A stretch of DNA of 22,647 nucleotides, taken from positions 1 to 22,647 of IMG/VR virus record IMGVR_UViG_3300009436_000120. One strand, given 5' to 3'. Shown here piece after piece: positions 1 to 7,881 of the stretch (position 1 is its first letter; each line of letters begins with the position of its first letter). The stretch is from a virus. Both the position numbers and the translations under genes were made by a program. The notes beneath the pieces are model-generated. The model did no database searches, was not told the DNA's origin, and saw only the letters and a program-made list of their open reading frames with translations.

Positions 1-1
1 A

Positions 2-3000
2 GAGGAAGTAACTAAGCTAAGAGACCAGTATAACAAATTTGCTCAAGAAGAGGCTAAGAACAACGCAACTTCTTTAGATAACGCCCGTATACTTAATGCA
101 GAACTTAGAGATGTACTGGGAGTCAAGCAAAGCTTAAATGATCAAGATAAGACTCTTAGAAACTTAGGAAATGAGATTGTTAAAGCAGCACAACAGAATG
201 TAGTCGAACTCGGTAATGCAGGAAATATAAACAGAGAAATCTCTAAAGCTCAATCACTTCAAAGTAAGCTTATAACAGAGATGACCTCTATTGCAGGGAC
301 TCTCAGCGAACATCAACAGGATATAGCACTACAAATAGCAGAAGCATATAACACTCAACAAGGATTATCCGCAGAGCTAGCAACCGCAACTGCAACCCAA
401 GCAGAACAGGTAAAGATTGTAAGGGAACTTGAAGATAGAACTAAAAATATTGGAACACTTTCAGAAGACGAATCTGATAGACTTAAAGAACAGTTAAATG
501 TTCAAAAAAATATACTCGACGAAGCAACTATAAGGGTTACTAAAGCCGCAGAACTTGAAAGATACGGAGACAACGAAATAAAAAATCTTCAAGAAAAAGC
601 TGGGCTAGAAGGTAAAATAAATTCTTCAAACGCTAATAAATTAGCTGCTACTGTAGCTATGAGTAGAGCGACAGATGAGAATTTAGCTTCTCTAAGAGAA
701 GAAGAAAGGGTACAACGAGCTATAGAAGATAGAATGGGTGTTACCGGTGCGTTAGTAGAAGGTACGGGTGCATTGATGGAAAGACTAGGTATGAGATCCG
801 GTATATTCCAACAAGCCATGAAAGATGCTTCTTCAGCTATGAAAGACATGGCCGAAGAATCGGAAAGAATCGATCCAATAACCGGTGAAATAGTACAGGA
901 CTTTTCTAAAATGGAAATAATGCTGAAAGGTCTCGGGACTTTAGCATCTGGATTTGGAAAGGCATTATTTGATCCCCTAAGTATGGGGTTAAAAATTCTA
1001 TCTGTACTATCGGAGATAAATAAACAATCTGTAGAATTTTCAAGACTAACCGGACAAGCAGCTTATAAGATGTCTGGAGTAGCAACAGAAACTTCTACCG
1101 CAGTAGACTTAATGAAAGTAGCTGCTGAATATACTAAACAAACCGGTATAAACGCTGCTGCTATATTCACTCCTCAACAGTTAGGTCAAATAGCAGATGC
1201 AAAAGATCTTCTCGGACTATCAGCTGAACAAGCTGGTAGCTTAGGAACTATGATGAAATTGACCGGACAAAGTGCTGATCAATTTAACGGAAGTGTATTT
1301 GATGGAGTAAAAGCATTAAATGAATCAGCAGATGCAGCAATCGCTCCTGCCGTAGCACTCCAAGACGTATTAGGAGCATCTGACGATATTAAAGCATCCC
1401 TAGGAGGTAATCCAGAAGCATTAGGTAGAGCTGCAGCAGCAGCAAGAAAACTTGGAATGGATTTAGGTCAGGTTAATAAAATAGCAGACGGTTTACTTGA
1501 TTTTCAATCATCTATAGAGTCTGAATTAGAAGCTCAACTACTGACAGGTAAAAATATTAATTTAAATAAAGCTAGAGAATTAGCGTTAAATAACGATCTA
1601 GAAGGAGTAGCGAAAGAATTATCCAAACAAGGTGCATCAGCAGCTGAATTTGCTAAAATGAACCGCATCCAGCAAACAGCAATGGCTAAAGCAATGGGGA
1701 TGTCTAGAGAAGAACTAGCTAAGATGGTTCTTACGGAAAAAGCTATGGCCGACATGACTGATGAGCAAAAAGCAGCAGCAAGAGGAGTCACCTTAGAGCA
1801 GTCCAAACAAATGGACATTCAGGAGCGTATGAAAAAAGCAGCCTTTAAATTAGCAGAGGCATTCGCACCTATATTAGAAGCGGTAATTCCAATAGTAGAA
1901 CTATTAGGTAAAGTAGCCGGACTAATTGCACCTCTTACTCCTTACCTACTAGGCGCATACGGTGCTATAAGGTTGATGAATGGAGGTATAACAAATATAG
2001 CTTCAGGATTCGGATCAGTAGTCAAAAGTTCATTTGATTTTGTTAAGAATTTATCAGCTAAAAATTTTAACTTCTCTGCAATAGGGAAAGCATTTAAAAC
2101 AGTATTTGGAGATAAAACTAAAGTAGTCTTTGACGAAACATCAAAGAGGTTTAGAGATATGGGAACTGGTAAATTCGTTTCTGCAGACAAAGCAAAAGAA
2201 TTAGGTGCTAAGATGCCCGGCAAAGAAATTTCTACAGCCTCTACAGCAACCTCTAAAGTTAAACCAGGGAAGAACATAAGAGTCTTCTTAAAAAATCTAG
2301 CAGCTGGTTTAAAAGAGATGGCAAGTATGAAAGTACTTTACGGAGCTTTAAACTTAATACCTGCATCAATAGGATTAGTAGCTATGATACCGGGAGTAAT
2401 TGGAGCTAAGCTAATGGAAAAGATGTCTGGACCAAAGTTACTTTTATCTATGCAATCATTAGCACAAGGTTTAGCTTCAATGGGAACAGGTAAGGTACTG
2501 CTAGGAACTTTAGGCTTAATAGCCTCAGCATTAGCATTTACGTTAATGATACCAGCATCAGCAGGGATGGCTCTAATGGGATTAACAGCACCAATGGCAG
2601 CAGCAGGGATATTTACACTTATACCAGCATTAACTGCTTTAGGAACCGCAATGGCATCTGGAGTTGGAGCACTAGGTTTAATTGCATTAGTGGGGTTAGC
2701 AGTAGGAATGGGAGCAGCATTCGCACTCATAGGCGCAGGAGCAATGATGATGGGAAAAGGAATACAGTATGCAGCAGCAGGACTTACTTCAATACTAGGT
2801 AGTTTAATATCTCTTGCAGCAAACCTTCCTCAATTAATGTTAGTTGGATATGCCTTGATGGGTATAGCAGCTGGATTAAGTATGTTAGCAGTAGCAGGTA
2901 TATTCGCTATACCCGCCTTAGCTGCATTATCAACATTTGCACTAGTAATGACACCTTTAGTAGCACTAGGAGGTTTATTCGGAGATGGAGGAGGAGAAGA

Positions 3001-3133
3001 AGATAACTCAATGGCAGAAATATCCTCAAAGTTAGATACCCTTATATCAGTTGTATCAGCAGGAGGTAACGTATACCTAGACGGAGATAAGGTAGGTGAG
3101 GCACAAGTATTAGGCTCTTATAAACTTTCTTAA
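2..3133 (+). CDS. Tail tape measure protein, C-terminal 1043 residues (5' end outside window)
   Basis: The frame stays open from base 2, so the apparent start at 281 is an internal Met and the gene begins upstream of the window. The visible N-terminal third (about residues 1-300) is Ala/Glu/Gln/Lys-rich and looks coiled-coil. A middle part follows with alternating helical segments. From roughly residue 770 to 1000 there is a long run of Gly/Ala/Met/Leu-rich hydrophobic segments resembling many membrane spans. The tail ends in a short polar domain (SSKLDTLI, then GGNVYLDGDKVGEA). Length, coiled coil and hydrophobic stretches are typical of tape measure proteins, which set tail length and enter the host envelope during DNA injection. 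Its position directly before baseplate genes agrees. It has no recognisable enzymatic domain in the visible part. The family assignment rests on architecture rather than on one diagnostic motif. Confidence 0.8.
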   Translation, partial: EEVTKLRDQYNKFAQEEAKNNATSLDNARILNAELRDVLGVKQSLNDQDKTLRNLGNEIVKAAQQNVVELGNAGNINREISKAQSLQSKLITEMTSIAGTLSEHQQDIALQIAEAYNTQQGLSAELATATATQAEQVKIVRELEDRTKNIGTLSEDESDRLKEQLNVQKNILDEATIRVTKAAELERYGDNEIKNLQEKAGLEGKINSSNANKLAATVAMSRATDENLASLREEERVQRAIEDRMGVTGALVEGTGALMERLGMRSGIFQQAMKDASSAMKDMAEESERIDPITGEIVQDFSKMEIMLKGLGTLASGFGKALFDPLSMGLKILSVLSEINKQSVEFSRLTGQAAYKMSGVATETSTAVDLMKVAAEYTKQTGINAAAIFTPQQLGQIADAKDLLGLSAEQAGSLGTMMKLTGQSADQFNGSVFDGVKALNESADAAIAPAVALQDVLGASDDIKASLGGNPEALGRAAAAARKLGMDLGQVNKIADGLLDFQSSIESELEAQLLTGKNINLNKARELALNNDLEGVAKELSKQGASAAEFAKMNRIQQTAMAKAMGMSREELAKMVLTEKAMADMTDEQKAAARGVTLEQSKQMDIQERMKKAAFKLAEAFAPILEAVIPIVELLGKVAGLIAPLTPYLLGAYGAIRLMNGGITNIASGFGSVVKSSFDFVKNLSAKNFNFSAIGKAFKTVFGDKTKVVFDETSKRFRDMGTGKFVSADKAKELGAKMPGKEISTASTATSKVKPGKNIRVFLKNLAAGLKEMASMKVLYGALNLIPASIGLVAMIPGVIGAKLMEKMSGPKLLLSMQSLAQGLASMGTGKVLLGTLGLIASALAFTLMIPASAGMALMGLTAPMAAAGIFTLIPALTALGTAMASGVGALGLIALVGLAVGMGAAFALIGAGAMMMGKGIQYAAAGLTSILGSLISLAANLPQLMLVGYALMGIAAGLSMLAVAGIFAIPALAALSTFALVMTPLVALGGLFGDGGGEEDNSMAEISSKLDTLISVVSAGGNVYLDGDKVGEAQVLGSYKLS

Positions 3134-3170
3134 CTTCTATTTATAATATAATAAACTAAAATAAATAATT

Positions 3171-3380
3171 ATGGCTAACGGAATATTAAACAATCAATTA
3201 CCTAACTCGGATTTAGGTCTAAAAGGAACAACACCACCTCAAAGAGCAGGTGCTAAAGGCAAATCTAGACTACATTACGAGTCTTCGATTAACAATAACC
3301 CAGAAATCGCACAAAGCCCATCAGGATTAGACCTTAATGGAGCTACACCTGACAAATACTCAGATAACCCACCAGCATAA
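3171..3380 (+). CDS. Small proline/glycine-rich probable virion protein
   Basis: A 69-aa protein rich in Asn, Pro, Gly and Ser, without predicted membrane segments or cysteines. It carries two related short motifs, LGLKGTTPPQ near residue 16 and LDLNGATPDKY near residue 53. A similar string (IPLKGTPLPDEY) occurs in the large baseplate protein encoded just downstream. This suggests a shared peptide used in tail assembly, which is my inference. It sits between the tape measure gene and the baseplate genes, and the next start is only 4 nt after its stop, so translation is probably coupled. The leader is A/T-rich with no clear Shine-Dalgarno site. I do not recognise a named family. Confidence 0.6.
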   Translation: MANGILNNQLPNSDLGLKGTTPPQRAGAKGKSRLHYESSINNNPEIAQSPSGLDLNGATPDKYSDNPPA

Positions 3381-3384
3381 GCTT

Positions 3385-5997
3385 ATGCCTATCATAAGAA
3401 ACCTTAAAAAAGACTTTAATGAAGGTCGTATGGATTCACTCCGTTCTATATCTTTTGAAGATACGGGGACTAAGGCTCCTTATGTAACAAAATCTATGAC
3501 TACCGATGGTGCTGTAAGTCCAAACGGAGTATTTAGAGAGATTACGAGTAGAGTAGACGATACTGCTCGTATGATAAAAATGCTTGCAGATAAACCTGGA
3601 CTTACACACTTAGCTAAAGAAGGGGTATTAAAGCAAGGAGAAATAACAGATAAGTTACGGCAGAATCAAAAGTACCAAAACGGTACAGATGTAGGGAATT
3701 TCCTTAGAAGAGCTACCGGAACAATAGAACACCTAGCATTAGTTGCTGGATCTACTTTAGCACAGGTAGCAGTAAATGGTACAGGTACACATTTTTTAAG
3801 AGGATTTAAAAGAGATACATACCTACAAGAAGGAAGTGCATTTCCAGGGTCGGTAGAAGGTTCAACATACAGTTTAGAAGGAGAAAGAGTTCCGATGTCA
3901 GGAGTAAGCTCTCGATCATATCTACCAGCAACTAATACCACTGCATCCCCAGGGGATTTAGGGAAGTTAAACATAGGAATACAGGGAAAATTAAAGCCTA
4001 GTTACGGATTAGCAGGTAAAGTAGTAGATAATTATAACTCTGTTAATACGTTTACAAATACGGTTACTGATTTAAATATAGAAAAAGCATCCGATGGGAT
4101 AGCAATCATTAACCAGACAGAGTTAACAGAAAATACTACAGCATCTGAAGGAACGTTAGGAACATCTAATACAGACGTCATAGGAACCCTAGAAGCGCCT
4201 TTTAAAAGAAGTAATTCATATAGTAACACTCGCCCCTTTACAGGAAATGGCACACTTACAAATGCTAACAATGTACAAAACGGAGTAAGCATTTCTAAAC
4301 CAGAAGATCTTACTAGAAACACAACACCTCAATCAGGTAGTTTAGGAATATCTAATAAGAATATAGAAGGAGACATTGTAGAACAAAGCATATCTTCTAA
4401 CTACCGTACCGACACTACATATACCGAAACAGACACATTAGATAATGTAAACAATGTTCGTAACGGTAACCCTATCAATAACCCTGCAGGTACGGGAGAA
4501 TTTAACAAAACATTCGGCGTACAGACAACTGCTGTAAAAGATCAATTTGGAGTATCCAACGCTAGCATAGAAGGAGATACAGCTCCACTAGCTAATATTA
4601 AAGCAGGGAAGTTTCAAATAATTAATTCTGAGTCAAAATCAGATACACAAACTAATATACTACTAGCTCAACCTGGAACTACCGGTAGCATAGTAAATAT
4701 TCCACTAAAAGGTACGCCCTTACCAGATGAGTACGTAAATACTCAAATGTCTAAGCAAATATTCTCTTCAAGTAACACCTATACAGGAGAAACTGCAAAA
4801 CAACATATAGACATACTTAAACATGGGGATGGAATAGATGCAGGGATATCTAATAGACTAAATCTCAACGACGATACTATTGGAGGATCATCAACCCCTA
4901 TACCAAGCCTGCTTGATCAAAAAACTGCTAACTATAACCAAACAGTAGCTTCAACATCAGTTAAGGACTTTAGGGAAAAAGATATCTTTGGAGGTGGAAT
5001 ACGGAATACATACTCTTTTGACTATAGTGATATAAAAATTAACAAAGAAAAAAGAGTTGGATTAGGTAATCCAGGAAAAGCTTCAAGATTAAGAACATCT
5101 TATACAATCTCAGATCCAGATACAGTAGATAAAATTAATGCATTAGATGTTAGTGAAGAAGCATTAGACGGGATAGAAGAAAACAGAGACTTAATTCAGT
5201 TAGAATTTCAAGTTATAACTCCTGAAAAGACGTACTACCTAGCCTTTAGAGCACTCTTAGACACCTTCGACGATAGTTTCAATGGATCATGGAACTCTAG
5301 TAAATACATAGGCAGAGCAGATAGTTTTTACACTTACAGCGGATTCGAAAGAAGTATAAACATAGGATTTAAAATAGCAGCACAATCTAAAGATGAAATG
5401 AAACCTCTCTATAAGAAAATAGCAACTTTAGCATCTGTAACTGCACCTACTTACGGTACAGGTGGGAGATTTATGAGAGGAACGATAGCTAAGGTAACTG
5501 TTGGAGATTATATTTACGAACAGCCCGGCATTATAGAATCAGTTCAATATACCTGGCAAAAAGACTACCCGTGGGAGATCTCCTTCCAAAATCCAGAAGG
5601 AGAAGGAGGAAAAGATCAGATCCTGCCGCATGTACTAGATGTATCAATATCGTTTAAGGTAATACATGATTTTTTACCCGAAGCAGGAGTAACACCATTT
5701 ATTACGAACCACCGACCTATACAAAGTAATAAAGACACTTACATACCTTTAATAGATAGAGAGTTTATAATTCCAGAAACAAGAGCAGAAAAAAGAGAAA
5801 AGTTAGCTAAAGAAGAAGCAGTTAAAAAAGAAGAAGCAGCACAAGCAGCAATAGAAGCTGAAAAAGCACAAACTGCAGTAGAAGATAAGATACTAATAAG
5901 CAGTAATTTAGCAGGACCTTTAGAGAATCCTGATTCTACAAGAGAAGCAAATACAGGAAATAATGATCCTGGAGCGTTTCTAAATACAGGTGGATAG
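3385..5997 (+). CDS. Large baseplate / tail-tube-junction protein with internal repeats
   Basis: The start is set at the ATG at 3385 (MPIIRNLKKDF), 4 nt after the preceding gene. The longer in-frame start at 3337 would overlap that gene out of frame. The product is 870 aa. Residues ~180-415 are low-complexity, Asn/Thr/Ser/Gly-rich and made of imperfect repeats of about 65 residues (cores such as GTLGTSNTDVIG, GSLGISNKNIEGD, QFGVSNASIEGD). The C-terminal ~250 residues look like a folded tail domain, with segments FMRGTIAKVTVGDYIYEQPG and LPHVLDVSISFKVIHDFLPE that resemble domains of phage baseplate/tube-end proteins. The last ~60 residues contain a charged Ala/Glu/Lys helix. Context (after the tape measure, before the gp53-like gene) supports a baseplate or tube-initiator role. 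The exact T4 counterpart is uncertain. Confidence 0.65.
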   Translation: MPIIRNLKKDFNEGRMDSLRSISFEDTGTKAPYVTKSMTTDGAVSPNGVFREITSRVDDTARMIKMLADKPGLTHLAKEGVLKQGEITDKLRQNQKYQNGTDVGNFLRRATGTIEHLALVAGSTLAQVAVNGTGTHFLRGFKRDTYLQEGSAFPGSVEGSTYSLEGERVPMSGVSSRSYLPATNTTASPGDLGKLNIGIQGKLKPSYGLAGKVVDNYNSVNTFTNTVTDLNIEKASDGIAIINQTELTENTTASEGTLGTSNTDVIGTLEAPFKRSNSYSNTRPFTGNGTLTNANNVQNGVSISKPEDLTRNTTPQSGSLGISNKNIEGDIVEQSISSNYRTDTTYTETDTLDNVNNVRNGNPINNPAGTGEFNKTFGVQTTAVKDQFGVSNASIEGDTAPLANIKAGKFQIINSESKSDTQTNILLAQPGTTGSIVNIPLKGTPLPDEYVNTQMSKQIFSSSNTYTGETAKQHIDILKHGDGIDAGISNRLNLNDDTIGGSSTPIPSLLDQKTANYNQTVASTSVKDFREKDIFGGGIRNTYSFDYSDIKINKEKRVGLGNPGKASRLRTSYTISDPDTVDKINALDVSEEALDGIEENRDLIQLEFQVITPEKTYYLAFRALLDTFDDSFNGSWNSSKYIGRADSFYTYSGFERSINIGFKIAAQSKDEMKPLYKKIATLASVTAPTYGTGGRFMRGTIAKVTVGDYIYEQPGIIESVQYTWQKDYPWEISFQNPEGEGGKDQILPHVLDVSISFKVIHDFLPEAGVTPFITNHRPIQSNKDTYIPLIDREFIIPETRAEKREKLAKEEAVKKEEAAQAAIEAEKAQTAVEDKILISSNLAGPLENPDSTREANTGNNDPGAFLNTGG
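3930..4620 (+). repeat. Imperfect ~195-bp coding repeats in the baseplate gene
   Basis: Four degenerate units start near 3935, 4133, 4323 and 4527, giving spacings of about 190-204 bp (about 65 codons). Each has a Thr-Thr-rich lead, then a core of the type G-x-L/F-G-x-S-N-x-x-I-E-G-D. The cores are preceded by a linker with a hydrophobic/NNVxNG pattern, as in LTNANNVQNGVSI and LDNVNNVRNGNPI. The units are conserved at the protein level rather than as exact DNA copies. This points to old duplication of a small beta-rich module rather than a recent tandem expansion. Confidence 0.65.
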
Positions 5998-6008
5998 TAA
6001 AAATAAAA

Positions 6009-6018
6009 TTCGTATATT
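6009..6018 (+). promoter_or_regulatory. TTCGTATATT promoter-like motif before the gp53-like gene
   Basis: This is one of five intergenic copies of TTCKTATATT. The first G or T after C is the only variable base. It lies only 6 nt before the ATG at 6025, so a transcript from here would be nearly leaderless. No TTG is present at the expected distance, which makes it the weakest of the set. Confidence 0.4.
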
Positions 6019-6024
6019 GAATAA

Positions 6025-6330
6025 ATGGGAAGAAGATTTAAAAAAATACCGATTAGTAAGACCGCTAAAGGAACTGTGTATAAGAAGAACGTCTTATACC
6101 CAGACATACCTTTAGATGAAAACGACGTATACGTAATTACCCAGTATGGAGACAGGTACGACTTACTGGCATCGGAATTTTATAATGATGCAGAACTATG
6201 GTGGATAATATCTTCTGCAAATAATTACCAAAAAGGGTCTTTAAATGTTACCCCAGGAGTACAACTAAGAATACCAGCAGATAAGTCAACAGCAATACAG
6301 CTATACGAAGAAGTTAATAAAAATAGGTAA
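6025..6330 (+). CDS. Baseplate wedge protein, T4 gp53-like with LysM-type fold
   Basis: A 101-aa protein. After a basic N-terminus it has a LysM-like stretch: a hydrophobic/polar segment around YGDRYDLLASEFYNDAELWW, then ISSANNY and a closing VTPGVQLRIP. The same layout (RYD-x-LA-x-xFY-x-D-x-xLWW-x-I-x-x-x-N, then PG-x-x-LRIP) is found in T4 gp53-type wedge subunits and in small tail LysM proteins, which help connect wedges in the baseplate. Its stop overlaps the next start (TAATG at 6328-6332), implying translational coupling with the next baseplate gene. I am confident of a LysM-like baseplate protein and somewhat less sure of strict orthology to gp53. Confidence 0.75.
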   Translation: MGRRFKKIPISKTAKGTVYKKNVLYPDIPLDENDVYVITQYGDRYDLLASEFYNDAELWWIISSANNYQKGSLNVTPGVQLRIPADKSTAIQLYEEVNKNR

Positions 6331-6956
6331 TGTCTAAAAAAGGAAAAGATAAACCACAAGGACAGCCTCAGGATGTCATTGGAGGAGGAATAGACGGCAG
6401 TGTAGTAGAACAGCTAATTGCCCGTGAAGACCTTATATCGACTCCTAAGAGGGATAAGAACCATTTATTGTTTTTTAACAGTAATGGTGCTTGGGCTAGG
6501 ATAGTATCTAGTGTAAATACTATAACTAAAGAGGAGACAGAAGACTTAGCTACCGGTAAAAAGACAATAAAAGACGTAACTGGAAGTAAAAGCTTAGCTT
6601 ATAATAATGTAATTATGGGCGGCACAGTTAAACAAGCAACTGCTAAAGAGCCTACATCAATAGGAGGAGGAATAGATCAATCCCCACATAATCCAATTAA
6701 TATAGATATGGACGGATATGCCTCTAGTGGGGATATCAAAAAGAACGCTTACCATAACTATAAAAGCTTAGGATATAGACCAACACCCGGGATAACCTCA
6801 GTATCTGTTAAATCTAAAGGTACATACGGAAGTCTTAGAGAAGCAGAAGTGAATGTAACAGTATGGACACTAGAGGATCTAGAGATGATGCAAGCACTCT
6901 ACTTAAGACCAGGCTTTACAATACTGCTAATGGGGACATACACTACAACTAGATAG
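6330..6956 (+). CDS. Baseplate protein, N-terminal part (frame broken near 6930)
   Basis: The first 208-aa segment begins at the TAATG overlap and runs through ERLI-type polar sequence with Gly-rich patches. The segment KGTYGSLREAEVNVTVWTLE followed by MMQALYLRPGFTILL resembles a recurring domain of phage baseplate proteins, where the block normally continues as a Trp-Gly-His/Trp motif. Here frame 0 instead reads MGTYTTTR and stops at 6954-6956, while the expected WGHTLQLD continues in another frame from 6931. The functional product is therefore probably one ~514-aa protein spanning 6330-7875, and the last eight residues here are out-of-frame. Causes could be a two-base deletion or one-base insertion, a sequencing error, or programmed frameshifting. 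Confidence 0.7.
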   Translation: MSKKGKDKPQGQPQDVIGGGIDGSVVEQLIAREDLISTPKRDKNHLLFFNSNGAWARIVSSVNTITKEETEDLATGKKTIKDVTGSKSLAYNNVIMGGTVKQATAKEPTSIGGGIDQSPHNPINIDMDGYASSGDIKKNAYHNYKSLGYRPTPGITSVSVKSKGTYGSLREAEVNVTVWTLEDLEMMQALYLRPGFTILLMGTYTTTR

Positions 6957-7875
6957 TAAATCTGGTGAAGTAGTAAAAGACATTCAGTACTACAGAAAAT
7001 TTTTAAGAGACAAGGTACCGAAGAAGACTATACAAAATGACTTAAAGGAATTGACATTCGACTCTAGCTATAACTATGATTCAATGTCAGGATATATATC
7101 AAACTTTAACTGGTCATTTCGAGAAGACGGTGGGTATGACTGTATGATTAAAATTATATCATCCGGTACAGTTCTTGAATCAATTGCAGTTACATTTGAT
7201 ACATCTAACGTATATCCACCAGAACAATTAGAAGGCTGGGCTAATGATAAAGGAAAAAAAGAAAGAAGGTCGATTTACCATAAGTTATTCGTAGAACTTG
7301 AACACTTAGTAGGAGAACCAGACTCTAAGATTCAAGAAATATCTCAAAATGTAACTGAATTTGACCAGTCTTTAAAAGGTGTTGGAGTAGTAGTAGCAGT
7401 TGCAGCAGCAACAGGTGATACAGATTTACTAGTATCAGCATCAGCTGCAGCAGTAGAAGACTTTACAGAAATATTTACAGGAGATAACGAAGATGCTTTA
7501 GAAGATTTAAACGATATAAAAACATCTTTTGGTAAAGCTCTTATAAAGGATCCTGCTTTTAAAGCTAAGTACGATGCAGTAATAAACGGAGGAAGTCTAC
7601 AATATAAGGGAACAGAGTACACTTGGACTAAAAAGAAACCTATAGCTCAATACTCAGAAGATAAAGTTGTACCATACCTATCAGAAAAATTTGGGATGTA
7701 TGGCTTGAAATTTACAACTACAGGAGTTGGACAGTGGGTTAAGATTACGGTTAAAGGTGATGCTAGTCGAGAAAAAGAATTTGCTTTAAATACTTGGACA
7801 GAAGCGGGGTCACAGAAAGAAACGTACAACATAATGGACTTTATAGTTGAAAACGGTAAATTACCTGATAATTAA
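6931..7875 (+). CDS. Baseplate protein, C-terminal part (continuation of the frameshifted gene)
   Basis: The reading frame is open from the TGG at 6931 to the TAA at 7873-7875. It encodes WGHTLQLDSKSGEVV, then a domain with the pattern YNYDSMSGYISNFNWSFRED followed by YDCMIKIISSGTVLES, typical of a phage baseplate/hub domain that joins the RPGFTILL block of the preceding segment. A stop in this frame (TAA at 6928) lies directly upstream, so the part before Met 7051 cannot be reached without a frameshift. The internal ATG at 7051 lies inside the conserved domain and is unlikely to be the true start. The C-terminal ~130 residues hold an Ala/Val-rich helix and an acidic segment of unknown role. 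Confidence 0.7.
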   Translation, partial: WGHTLQLDSKSGEVVKDIQYYRKFLRDKVPKKTIQNDLKELTFDSSYNYDSMSGYISNFNWSFREDGGYDCMIKIISSGTVLESIAVTFDTSNVYPPEQLEGWANDKGKKERRSIYHKLFVELEHLVGEPDSKIQEISQNVTEFDQSLKGVGVVVAVAAATGDTDLLVSASAAAVEDFTEIFTGDNEDALEDLNDIKTSFGKALIKDPAFKAKYDAVINGGSLQYKGTEYTWTKKKPIAQYSEDKVVPYLSEKFGMYGLKFTTTGVGQWVKITVKGDASREKEFALNTWTEAGSQKETYNIMDFIVENGKLPDN

Positions 7876-7881
7876 TAAGAC

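Noticed and set aside
1942-2730. Long minus-strand open frames opposite the tape measure gene (111 and 130 aa)
   Set aside because: They are antisense shadows of an Ala/Gly-rich gene, with no start signals, Pro/Ala/Asn-biased composition and no family resemblance.
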